Part shown: in pieces, positions 53,726 to 64,000 of the stretch | How positions within the stretch are numbered: position 1 is the stretch's first letter | Layout: each line of letters begins with the position of its first letter | NCBI RefSeq assembly: GCF_001730285.1 | Contig: NZ_MIJZ01000015.1 | Coordinates: forward strand, 310,001-374,000 | From: Enterococcus ureasiticus | GTDB lineage: Bacteria; Bacillota; Bacilli; Lactobacillales; Enterococcaceae | Reading direction: 5' to 3' | Length of the DNA: 64,000 bases | Position numbers and translations under genes: made by a program | Notes under the pieces: model-generated | What the model saw: the letters and a program-made list of their open reading frames with translations, nothing else | What the model was told of the DNA's origin: nothing | The model's database searches: none

Positions 53726-55231
53726 TCAAGACGAATAAATCTTATACAGTAACTGATCAAGATCTGAGAAGTCCTTTTTTTCATTGTAGTTGGTCAAAAA
53801 GAAAAAATACTTTCCTCTTTTTTTTAAGTAAGAACAATCTACATTACTAATAACCAGATCATAAAATTGGTTTGGAGCAAAGGGTCCTGCTTCTGCAAAA
53901 GTGTTTAATCCAACATATTTGATCCACTGGTCTGTAAATTTTTTTTTGCATAGTAAATCACCTTCAATAAATATTCCAACAGAAATTTTAATTTTGACAC
54001 ACTCTTCATAAAAACTTAGGGCATGAGCGTATTTTGTGATAAGAACAGTGTCATGGGTGGGATCTACAAAAATTACTGGGTATTTTTCTTTTAAGTAATT
54101 AACAAAATGTTGAATCGACTCAGAGTGTATCGTCTTTTCCTGTTCTGTATAATTTAGTTCCCAATAAGAATCAATATGTCCTTTAAATATCAAATGGCGG
54201 TAGCTAATAGAATTTAGATAATATTGAAGGGTTGATCGGTGATAATTGTTTAAGCAAGTGTTTGGATAGCAGGTTTTCATAAAATCAAAAAATTCGTTAT
54301 TCAGAGTTTGTATAAAAAATCTACTGTATCTTTCAATTAAATCAAGTTCTTTTAAGCAATGTGAATTAGCAGGAATGATATCTTCGCCGAGCATGAAGAG
54401 AAGCAATAAAATAATTTCATCAGGAGGCATTTTAAAAGAGTAATAAACTAAAAATGATCCAAGCGTTTCATTGATTTTTTTGAATAAGCGAGAATTTTTA
54501 AGTGCATTTACGAATCTCTTTTGACTACAAATATCTGATTTGTTATTGAAAAAAGGTTCCAGTTCACTGAAGTCCGGTATAGTTTTTTGTGCATTTCGCC
54601 TTTTTAATAGACTTAAATAGATGATAAGTTTTTTTCGAGCTAAGACTGACATTGGGCTGCCTAATAGCTGCTGAATATGATTGGCTGTTTCGTAAATTCT
54701 AGGATCGACATTCGGAGCTTTTAATTGGTGTTTAGGGTCTGTGACGCTGTAAAGAGATACATAAAAAAAACGAATTTGCAATTCAGAACCAAGTAGAGAA
54801 CCATTTTGGATTGTCAAATCAAATTCATTTAATAAAATGTTCAATTCGTTGATTTTCCTGAAGTATGTGGAATGGCTGATGCCAATTTTTTCACATAAGC
54901 GAGTGACATCAATGGTTCCGCAAAGCAGTAATTCTTCTAAAATGGTATATTTTGGTGCATGGATGATCAGTTCATTGTACAAAGTATGAAGAGAATAATC
55001 AGGTTTGGTTTGAAATATAATTGTATGTTTATTTACTTCAATGGAAAAACAGTCATTTGATTTTTTTGCTGAGGTCATCAATTCTTCGAGTAGCTTTGAT
55101 AAAAAATAGTTGCCTATATCTAGATGCCGTAAAAGCTCTTTTTTTGTTGTAGTACCGCCAACATTGCTCAGATATATTAATATGTCAATTTGATAAACTT
55201 CCAATTTTTCTAGTAAGTCAAATTTTCTCAT
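53726..55231 (-). CDS. Mga/AtxA-like transcriptional regulator
   Basis: A protein of 501 residues. Two N-terminal helix-turn-helix units are visible (LSNVGGTTTKKELLRHLDIG at about 21-40; CGTIDVTRLCEKIGISHSTY at about 104-123). They are followed by a long helical region resembling the PRD-like middle and an EIIB-like C-terminal end (LVISNVDCSYLKK), the layout of Mga-family regulators. These control surface and virulence-type genes in streptococci and enterococci and can be phosphorylated by the sugar PTS. AAAGGAG precedes the ATG. No target is evident; the two LPXTG genes or neighbouring surface genes are possible. Confidence 0.85.
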   Translation of the reverse strand: MRKFDLLEKLEVYQIDILIYLSNVGGTTTKKELLRHLDIGNYFLSKLLEELMTSAKKSNDCFSIEVNKHTIIFQTKPDYSLHTLYNELIIHAPKYTILEELLLCGTIDVTRLCEKIGISHSTYFRKINELNILLNEFDLTIQNGSLLGSELQIRFFYVSLYSVTDPKHQLKAPNVDPRIYETANHIQQLLGSPMSVLARKKLIIYLSLLKRRNAQKTIPDFSELEPFFNNKSDICSQKRFVNALKNSRLFKKINETLGSFLVYYSFKMPPDEIILLLLFMLGEDIIPANSHCLKELDLIERYSRFFIQTLNNEFFDFMKTCYPNTCLNNYHRSTLQYYLNSISYRHLIFKGHIDSYWELNYTEQEKTIHSESIQHFVNYLKEKYPVIFVDPTHDTVLITKYAHALSFYEECVKIKISVGIFIEGDLLCKKKFTDQWIKYVGLNTFAEAGPFAPNQFYDLVISNVDCSYLKKRGKYFFFLTNYNEKKDFSDLDQLLYKIYSS

Positions 55232-55605
55232 AGTAGAACTCCTTTAAATATAAGTATAAGAATAGTAGTTAGGATATAATGTGATGAGTCATATCAGAAT
55301 AAACGTTGGGCTACTAATACATCTCATTTCAATATCATTATTGGTGACAACTTCGGAAATAGGTAGTAATATTTTCAATATTATCCAACATAAATTGAGT
55401 AAATACAATTTTATTTAAATTATTTTATTTTTATTATTTCGAGAAATAATATTATTTATTTTTGTTGGTCCTTATTTAATGTATAAAAAAGTGAATTAAT
55501 AAAATAGCTTTGCTTGATTGCCCAAAAAATGGTATTGTATCTTTGTATGTTTATGTCTGATTTCATGAATATGGATGACTATTTGTTAGAAGGGATATGT
55601 CTGTT
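55232..55605. promoter_or_regulatory. Intergenic region with candidate promoter for the DUF951-ychF operon
   Basis: About 370 bases without a gene. TTGCTT (55510-55515) and TATTGT (55533-55538) are separated by 17 bases and lie about 60 bases before the first start. The rest is A+T-rich with no clear structure. Confidence 0.45.
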
Positions 55606-55803
55606 ATGTATGATCTTGGTGATATTGTAGAAATGAAAAAACCCCATGCTTGTCAGGCAAATCGTTGGGAAATTATCCGAATGGGTGCCGATATTAAAAT
55701 AAAATGTACGAACTGCGGTCATATCGTTATGATGACACGCCGTGATTTTGAAAAAAAGATGAAGAAAATTTTGGAAAAAAAACTGATAAAGGATAGTGAA
55801 TAA
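55606..55803 (+). CDS. DUF951 family protein
   Basis: A protein of 65 residues from the ATG at 55606. The ATG three codons earlier (55597) lies only two bases after AGAAGGG, too close, while 55606 has the right distance and begins MYDLGDIVEMKKPHAC like relatives. The family hallmark KIKCTNCGHIVMM contains a Cys-x-x-Cys-type knuckle together with an upstream Cys, suggesting a small metal or RNA binding protein. Its gene regularly precedes ychF in Firmicutes; here only three bases separate them. Confidence 0.9.
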   Translation: MYDLGDIVEMKKPHACQANRWEIIRMGADIKIKCTNCGHIVMMTRRDFEKKMKKILEKKLIKDSE

Positions 55804-55806
55804 TCA

Positions 55807-56907
55807 ATGGCATTAACAGCTGGAATCGTAGGTTTACCTAACGTAGGGAAATCTACCCTTTTTAACGCAATTACAAAAGCAGGAGCAGAGGCGGCGAATT
55901 ATCCGTTTGCAACAATTGATCCTAATGTGGGTATGGTTGAAGTACCAGATGAGCGCTTGCTGCGTTTAACAGAGTTAGTGAAACCTAAAAAAACAGTCCC
56001 CACTACTTTTGAGTTTACAGATATCGCCGGAATTGTAAAAGGCGCAAGCAAAGGTGAAGGTTTAGGGAATCAATTTTTAAGCCATATTCGCCAAGTAGAT
56101 GCTATTTGTCATGTGGTACGTTGTTTTGATGATGATAATATTACTCACGTTGAAGGACGTGTAGATCCGTTAGCAGATATTGATACGATCAACTTAGAAT
56201 TAGTATTAGCAGATCTCGACTCTATTACGAAGCGCTATGCTCGTGTGGCAAAAATAGCTAAAACAAAAGATAAAGATGCAGTAGCAGAGCTTGCAGTATT
56301 AGATAAGCTTAAACCAGTTCTAGAAGAAGGTTTGTCTGCTCGGACGATCGAATTTACTGAAGATGAGCAAAAAATTGTTAAAAGCTTATTCTTATTAACA
56401 GCAAAACCTATTTTATATGTAGCAAATGTTTCAGAAGATGAAGTAGCAGATTCTGACAACAATCCATATGTTCAGCAAGTTCGTACTTTTGCTGCAAATG
56501 AACAAGCAGAGGTAATTGTTGTTTGCGCACGTGCAGAAGAAGAAATTGCGGAATTAGATGACGAAGATAAAGCTGACTTTTTAGAAGCACTAGGCATCGA
56601 AGAATCTGGCTTAGATCAATTGATTCGTGCAGCGTATGATTTATTGGGACTAGCGACATACTTTACTGCTGGAGAACAAGAAGTTCGTGCCTGGACTTTC
56701 CGTAAGGGGATCAAAGCACCTCAAGCAGCAGGAATCATTCATACTGATTTTGAACGTGGATTTATTCGCGCAGAGACGGTTTCATTTGATGATTTGAATA
56801 CGTATGGCAATATGCAAGCAGCCAAAGAAGCGGGCAAAGTTCGTTTAGAAGGAAAAGAATATATTGTTCAAGATGGCGATGTTATGCTTTTCCGTTTCAA
56901 TGTATAG
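55807..56907 (+). CDS. ychF: Redox-regulated ATPase/GTPase YchF (Obg family)
   Basis: A protein of 366 residues. The G1 motif [14 protein letters not shown] is at about 8-21, then [20 protein letters not shown], a coiled-coil insertion at about 130-190, and the TGS domain at the C-terminus ([33 protein letters not shown]). YchF binds ribosomes and prefers ATP. The gene order and length are standard. Confidence 0.97.
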   Translation: MALTAGIVGLPNVGKSTLFNAITKAGAEAANYPFATIDPNVGMVEVPDERLLRLTELVKPKKTVPTTFEFTDIAGIVKGASKGEGLGNQFLSHIRQVDAICHVVRCFDDDNITHVEGRVDPLADIDTINLELVLADLDSITKRYARVAKIAKTKDKDAVAELAVLDKLKPVLEEGLSARTIEFTEDEQKIVKSLFLLTAKPILYVANVSEDEVADSDNNPYVQQVRTFAANEQAEVIVVCARAEEEIAELDDEDKADFLEALGIEESGLDQLIRAAYDLLGLATYFTAGEQEVRAWTFRKGIKAPQAAGIIHTDFERGFIRAETVSFDDLNTYGNMQAAKEAGKVRLEGKEYIVQDGDVMLFRFNV

Positions 56908-56974
56908 GAAAAAAATTGCTAAAAACTGTTTTTCTCCCTAAAAAATGTGTTAGAATACTTTTTAGGTAAAGACT

Positions 56975-57000
56975 GCCCCGTTGGCCACGGGCGAGGAGGA
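56975..57000 (+). promoter_or_regulatory. Leader hairpin just upstream of the DUF1129 ribosome binding site
   Basis: CCCGT-TGGCC-ACGGG (56977-56991), a small G+C-rich hairpin in A+T-rich surroundings, ends one base before GAGGAGGA. A TAGAAT -10-like box precedes it at about 56951. The stem may influence translation of the next gene; no known riboswitch is recognised. Confidence 0.4.
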
Positions 57001-57008
57001 CGCAAAAA

Positions 57009-57692
57009 ATGGAATCAGAAACACTTCGAGACATTGTTTCAGAAAATCGTGAACTTGAACAAAAATTGACAAAGAGAAATGAACAATACATCTTTGACTT
57101 AAAAAAATCATTAGTTGCTGCTAACCTTTCAGAAGAAGCACAAACACTTGCTTTGCATGAAATTCTACCTCATTTAGTAGAAGGTCAAAAAAGCGGGAAG
57201 ACTGCGCGTCAGCTTTTCGGAACAGTGGCTGAACGTACGGAGTCTATTTTAAATAAGCCAGAAGAACTGCCTGAGTCAACCCCAACCTTGATGTGGTTGG
57301 ATAACACATTGTTATTATTTGGTGTAATGACAATCATGTTCTCGGTTATGATGATGTGGTCTAAAGGAAAATCACAGCCATTAGGTTTATTGACATTAGT
57401 GCTAGCATCAATGGCTGGAGGTTATGTATTTTATTTAATGTATAAATATGTGTATCAGTACGATCGTCCAGGTGTGGATAAATCAAAACGTCCTGGTTGG
57501 TTCAAAACTGGCTTGATCTTAGTTGGAGCGATGCTTTTATGGCTAGTTGTCTTTGCAGGTTCTTCAATGTTACCGCCGATTATCAATCCTGTTTTAGATC
57601 CAGTAATTGTGATTATTATTGGTGGGATCGCCTTAGGTACCCGTTACCTATTAAAGAAAAAATACAACATGCGTAGCAGTTTGGCGCGTTAA
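57009..57692 (+). CDS. DUF1129 family membrane protein
   Basis: A protein of 227 residues. The cytosolic helical N-terminal part (1-90, ETLRDIVSENRELEQKLTKR, GKTARQLFG) is followed by four membrane segments (LLLFGVMTIMFSVMMMW; LGLLTLVLASMAGGYVFYL; TGLILVGAMLLWLVVFAG; PVIVIIIGGIALGTRYLL). This is the DUF1129/YibE-type form found after ychF in lactic acid bacteria. Function unknown. GAGGAGGA precedes the ATG. Confidence 0.9.
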   Translation: MESETLRDIVSENRELEQKLTKRNEQYIFDLKKSLVAANLSEEAQTLALHEILPHLVEGQKSGKTARQLFGTVAERTESILNKPEELPESTPTLMWLDNTLLLFGVMTIMFSVMMMWSKGKSQPLGLLTLVLASMAGGYVFYLMYKYVYQYDRPGVDKSKRPGWFKTGLILVGAMLLWLVVFAGSSMLPPIINPVLDPVIVIIIGGIALGTRYLLKKKYNMRSSLAR

Positions 57693-57714
57693 AGAATAAA
57701 AGTAGAAGAGTCAT

Positions 57715-57753
57715 AAACAAAGCTAATCATAGTTTTGTTTAAGGCTTTTTTTT
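57715..57753 (+). terminator. Terminator after the DUF1129 gene
   Basis: AAACAAAGCT and AGTTTTGTTT pair over ten bases with one G-U pair, followed by AAGGC and a run of T. Confidence 0.75.
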
Positions 57754-57917
57754 TAACTAATAAATTAAGTGGAAATTTCCACTAACACAGAATCATTAAA
57801 TATCGATAAATAAATTCAAACTAAAAAGGTTCATGTTTGAAAGAAAAGCCTCAGCACGCTAACATAGAAACTAAGAATGAAATTTACAATTAATTTTCAT
57901 TATGAAGAGGTGGATCA

Positions 57918-59594
57918 ATGAAAACATGGGTCAAACAACATAGTCATTTTCTAATTTTTTTAAGTTTTTTTATATTAAGTGTCTTATCTTTATATATTGT
58001 TTATCTTCGAAATGGGCATATCATGATTGGTGACGATTACCATTTTCATCAAAATCGGATCGAAGGTTTGGCTTTATCTTTGCAGCATGGCATATTGTTG
58101 CCGAAAGTAAGCTACTTTTTTATTGGAGGATATGGGTATGCATCTAGTTTATTTTATCCAGATTTTTATCTGTATTTTCCAGCAATTATACGTATGGTAG
58201 GCTTTTCACTCGCAACTAGTTTTGTCATTTTTTCTATTGGAATCAACTTGGCTACATTTGTTTTAACCTATGTATCTGGAAGATACATGGAATTAACGAA
58301 AATTAAAAGCTACTTATTTTCATTATTGTATACTTTATCAATTTACCGGTTGCAAGACTTTTTTAATCGCCAGGCTATTGGAGAGCTGTTGGCAATGGGC
58401 TTTTTTCCATTAGTTCTAGCAAGTTTATATCTATTGAAAAATGGGAAAGAGAAAAAATGGTTATTGTTAACAGTAGCTATGACAGGAATTGGTTTAGCTC
58501 ATTTTATTTCATTGGAAATCGTTAGCATTTTTATAGGGATGTATATTCTTTTAAATCTGAAGTGCTTCTTAAAGAAAGAGGTCATTGTTGCGATATTAAA
58601 GGCCGCAGGAGTTACTGTTTTACTGCTAGCTTTCTATTTAGTGCCCGTTTTTGAACAGATGAGTCATGTTACGTTTCAAGTAACGTCTAATCCTTTGACG
58701 TTGATTTCAGATAGAAGCTACTCTTTGAGTGAACTAATAACTAACAGCTTTAAAAATAGCGTATTTCATGCTTCTTCAGCGAATATAGGCGTTATCCTGT
58801 TATTTGGTTTGGTGATCTACACAGTAATGCTTTTTAAGCGAAATTCACCCAATCGTGAGTTGGTCATTCTTGCTTTGCTATTTATGTTTATGACAACGGA
58901 TCTTTTTCCTTGGCAGTTCTTTGACAATACGCCACTTAATACGATTCAGTTTCCTTGGCGCTTTTTATCGATCGTGACGTTGTTGCTAGCATTTCTTATT
59001 GCAAATGATGATATTGGATTATTTAAAAAATTTCCAAGTAGTCAGATAATCTTGATAATGGTTATTTTAATTGGTGTTGGGTTGTATGAAAAAGAAAGTA
59101 TTGATACTGAAGGAAAACGTATATTATCGCACCACTCATACGATCAAACCAATAGCTATTATATCGGTGCTGGGCACGAATATTTACCAAAAGAAGTTGA
59201 TTATTCTACTATTAAAAAGAATAAAAAACGAAAAGTCGTTTATGATGATTCTAAAATAGAAATAACAAACGTTAAAATGAACTTTGATTCGGTGGCTTTT
59301 GACTATCGCACAAATGATACAAAGAAAACAACTGTTACTGTCCCATTTATCTATTATTATGGTTATCAAGCTAAAATAGTAAGTGATGGCAACGAAAAAA
59401 TAATTCCGGCCTCATTAAATAAACAAAACGGATTAGTTGATATTGAATTATCTAAAAAAGGCAGGGTTTCTATTTCTTACCAGACAACGTTGGCTCAAAA
59501 AATTTCTTTGAGTATCTCTGTTTTGACTCTTTTGGCTTGTGTAACATGGAAGGGTGCAACGATGTATTCTTCTAAGATGAAAACAAAGAAATAA
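57918..59594 (+). CDS. Polytopic PTPS-related membrane protein (YfhO/GT-C-like)
   Basis: A protein of 558 residues with about 11-12 membrane segments. The first extracellular loop carries GDDYHFHQNRIEGLALSL and GGYGYASSLFYPDFYLYFPA, the signature of the 6-pyruvoyl-tetrahydropterin-synthase-related membrane family, a misleading name. The acidic GDD-like motif in the first loop resembles GT-C glycosyltransferases that use lipid-linked sugars. A non-membrane beta-rich part (about 420-525) precedes the last span. It may add sugars to an envelope polymer; that is inference. AAGAGGTGG precedes the ATG. Confidence 0.82.
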   Translation: MKTWVKQHSHFLIFLSFFILSVLSLYIVYLRNGHIMIGDDYHFHQNRIEGLALSLQHGILLPKVSYFFIGGYGYASSLFYPDFYLYFPAIIRMVGFSLATSFVIFSIGINLATFVLTYVSGRYMELTKIKSYLFSLLYTLSIYRLQDFFNRQAIGELLAMGFFPLVLASLYLLKNGKEKKWLLLTVAMTGIGLAHFISLEIVSIFIGMYILLNLKCFLKKEVIVAILKAAGVTVLLLAFYLVPVFEQMSHVTFQVTSNPLTLISDRSYSLSELITNSFKNSVFHASSANIGVILLFGLVIYTVMLFKRNSPNRELVILALLFMFMTTDLFPWQFFDNTPLNTIQFPWRFLSIVTLLLAFLIANDDIGLFKKFPSSQIILIMVILIGVGLYEKESIDTEGKRILSHHSYDQTNSYYIGAGHEYLPKEVDYSTIKKNKKRKVVYDDSKIEITNVKMNFDSVAFDYRTNDTKKTTVTVPFIYYYGYQAKIVSDGNEKIIPASLNKQNGLVDIELSKKGRVSISYQTTLAQKISLSISVLTLLACVTWKGATMYSSKMKTKK

Positions 59595-59688
59595 CTATGG
59601 CTATCATTTTATTTTGATAACAAAGAAATGAGAAAACACTCATGTTTTGAGAAACGAAAAGAAAATCTCTGCAAACTGAGAAATGCGG

Positions 59689-59717
59689 TTGACTTACCTT
59701 TTATTATCTGTTATTTT
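59689..59717 (+). promoter_or_regulatory. guaB promoter
   Basis: TTGACT and TATTTT are separated by 17 bases, about 35 bases before the ATG. No purine riboswitch is visible in the short leader. Confidence 0.65.
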
Positions 59718-59749
59718 CTTATATAAAATTAAATAGAGGAGTGGTCTAG

Positions 59750-61237
<1,488 letters not shown>

Positions 61238-61251
61238 ATCGAGATAACGAT

Positions 61252-61291
61252 AAAAAAATTCCGATGTCGCATAAGACATCGGAATTTTTTT
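61252..61291. terminator. Bidirectional terminator between guaB and the deacetylase gene
   Basis: A perfect 17-bp stem (61252-61268 with 61275-61291), 6-base loop, A run and T run. It lies between two convergent genes. Confidence 0.93.
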
Positions 61292-61295
61292 ATGT

Positions 61296-62789
61296 TTATT
61301 GAACAGGTCGTTCATCTTTAGAGCCATAATACATATGGAGTGGTTTGGCTTTTTTTCCTAATAATTCTTTAGAAGGTAAAATTTCATAGCCTGCTCCACG
61401 TAAGTGATCGATCACAGTTGACACAGCGTCCACTGTTTCTGGATGAATGTCATGCATCAATACAATCGTGTCATTATAAGCTGTATCGTCAATACGTTTA
61501 ATAATCGCCTGAGCATTATGACTTTGCCAATCTTGTGAATCGACAGACCATTGAATGATTGGTTTACCAATTATAGCTGCCACATCTTTGTTTACAGCAC
61601 CATATGGTGGTCTAAAATCAGTTGGGAGCTTGCCAATTGCATGATAGATAGCTTTGTCTGTGTTTTGGACTTCTTCTTTCACCGTTTGTGCATCAACTCC
61701 AGTCAATTGTGGATGTGAATAGGAGTGGCTAGCTACTTCATGGCCTTCTTCAGCCACTCGTTTTACAACGGATTCATGTTTTACAACATTTTGCCCTAAC
61801 ATAAAGAATGTTGCTTTGACTCCCTTTTCTTTTAGAATATCTAGAAGTCTAGGGGTAGTCTCAGGATTAGGACCATCATCAAACGTTAGTGAAATGTATT
61901 TCTTGTCTGGATCTAAAGGGTTAGGTAATGCATCTTTGATAGAAGATACATCAATAAACTCTGGATTTACGTAACCAGCAATTTCTTTGTAGGACAATGT
62001 GATTTCTTTTTTACCCGTAGGATTTTCTGGTAAGCCTAAGCTGATTTTATCGGAATAATAAGTAAAGGCGGTTCCATCTAGAGAAATACTTGGCATGTTG
62101 AGTATATCATCAATAATGGCATTACCATCGGGACTTTCCGAAAGCAATTTTTGTTGAACAACTTGCTGAACGGCTAAGACATTTGCTTCGCTTATAAAAA
62201 TATCCTGCAAGCTCAGTGGCTGTTTTGTTTTTTGATTGACGAAGGCTGTATTTTTACCTTGTTCCGTTTTTTCAGACCAGTCTTTTTTCTCTTGATCCCA
62301 AGTATAGGTCTCAACGACAGGTTGATAGCTGATTACTTGTTCATTGATTTTTACCCTTTTCACATAACCGATGAGCTTGATTGCGGTCTCTTTGGGACTG
62401 TTCTTTTGAGCAACGTCGATCAAACCTGTCAATTCAGTTTTGATTGTTGGTAATTGAGGAATAGAGTCAGCTGCAACAGGTTCATAAATAAGAGTCTGGA
62501 TGCTGCCGTCTGTTTTTTCTTGCTCGGTAGTTTTAAATTCTTCTTGGTTTTGATCTTTCCGAATTTTTTCTAACAAGGCGGCTTCTTTTTGCTCATATTG
62601 ATCATCCTCTTCAAGTTTGCTTGCTTCTTTTGGCTGATGCTGCATGGCATAGGTTGCATAAACACCACCGCAGACCAAAATGAATGAAATCGCAAAAACG
62701 GATAGAAAAGCTATTTTTTTTGAAAAACTGTACTTATTTTTTTTGTGCCGACTATTTCGGGTTCTTGATGGGTGATTATTTTTGTCCAT
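61296..62789 (-). CDS. Membrane-anchored polysaccharide deacetylase (peptidoglycan deacetylase-like)
   Basis: A protein of 497 residues. The cytosolic N-terminus is very basic, then one span (about 26-49, KKIAFLSVFAISFILVCGG). A PdaC-like DUF3298/DUF4163 region follows (about 95-285). The NodB catalytic domain (about 295-485) shows TFDDGP with Asp304/Asp305, SHSYSHP for zinc, RPPYG, and the late LMHDIHP. It would remove acetyl groups from wall N-acetylglucosamine or N-acetylmuramic acid outside the cell, conferring lysozyme resistance in related enterococci. GAGGG lies before the ATG. Confidence 0.93.
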   Translation of the reverse strand: MDKNNHPSRTRNSRHKKNKYSFSKKIAFLSVFAISFILVCGGVYATYAMQHQPKEASKLEEDDQYEQKEAALLEKIRKDQNQEEFKTTEQEKTDGSIQTLIYEPVAADSIPQLPTIKTELTGLIDVAQKNSPKETAIKLIGYVKRVKINEQVISYQPVVETYTWDQEKKDWSEKTEQGKNTAFVNQKTKQPLSLQDIFISEANVLAVQQVVQQKLLSESPDGNAIIDDILNMPSISLDGTAFTYYSDKISLGLPENPTGKKEITLSYKEIAGYVNPEFIDVSSIKDALPNPLDPDKKYISLTFDDGPNPETTPRLLDILKEKGVKATFFMLGQNVVKHESVVKRVAEEGHEVASHSYSHPQLTGVDAQTVKEEVQNTDKAIYHAIGKLPTDFRPPYGAVNKDVAAIIGKPIIQWSVDSQDWQSHNAQAIIKRIDDTAYNDTIVLMHDIHPETVDAVSTVIDHLRGAGYEILPSKELLGKKAKPLHMYYGSKDERPVQ

Positions 62790-62899
62790 AACGTTTGATC
62801 CCTCTAATTTATAAATTTGATTGTTTACAGTAATATAAATGTATCACGCTTGTTTTGGACTTTCAACAATGATTTTGTTATATGAATGATTCTTTTGAT

Positions 62900-64000
<1,101 letters not shown>

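Overview
The window looks like chromosomal DNA of a low-GC Gram-positive coccus, most likely Enterococcus. The reasons are the origin-proximal order mnmG ... rsmG-parA-parB ... DUF951-ychF-DUF1129 ... guaB, serS, together with sortase-anchored LPXTG proteins, a WxL-interacting (DUF916/DUF3324) protein, A+T-rich intergenic DNA and AAGGAGG-type ribosome binding sites. The species cannot be fixed from sequence reading alone. No tRNA, rRNA, CRISPR array or insertion sequence was seen.

Layout. 1-1010: 3' end of mnmG, its terminator and a near-consensus parS. 1138-2273: a small gene plus a phage-type lysin without phage neighbours. 2371-3345: an amidinotransferase-family enzyme. 3426-13737: two divergent LPXTG surface proteins, one a giant tyrosine-heptad coiled coil and one a Cna_B/SdrD_B protein. 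They are bracketed by two near-identical small-RNA-like units. 13857-15749: ICL/PEP-mutase-like enzyme and Ada. 15806-17416: TPM-domain membrane protein. 17446-40174: a type VIIb secretion (T7SSb/ESX) locus, read leftwards. It starts with an orphan LytTR response regulator and esxA-esaA-essA-esaB-essB-essC. Small helical partner proteins and a glycine-zipper effector follow. Then comes about 9 kb of effector fragments, lipoprotein/membrane proteins and degenerate paralogues that looks like an evolving toxin-immunity depot. 40436-42575: GNAT acetyltransferase and an M24-fold protein lacking the usual metal ligands. 42651-45393: parS, rsmG, parA, parB. 45462-46547: about 1.1 kb of non-coding DNA with paired CCGTC repeats. 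46548-52182: winged-helix regulator, two cytoplasmic coiled-coil or unknown proteins, a WxL-interacting membrane protein and another unknown protein. 52557-55231: lone tyrosine recombinase and an Mga-like regulator. 55606-64000: housekeeping genes (DUF951, ychF, DUF1129, a polytopic PTPS-related membrane protein, guaB, polysaccharide deacetylase, partial serS).

How it fits together. The core genes mnmG and rsmG, usually neighbours in Firmicutes, are separated here by about 42 kb of accessory DNA, and parS-type sites lie at both edges. The T7SSb machine is complete, and its adjacent effector has three small helical partners. Behind it, at least four multi-spanning membrane proteins or relics share a C-terminal W-Y-G-x-x-S-K-E signature. 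They sit beside intact or broken glycine-zipper effector ends, which fits a membrane-toxin/immunity family. I regard this array as the best candidate in the window for an undescribed system.
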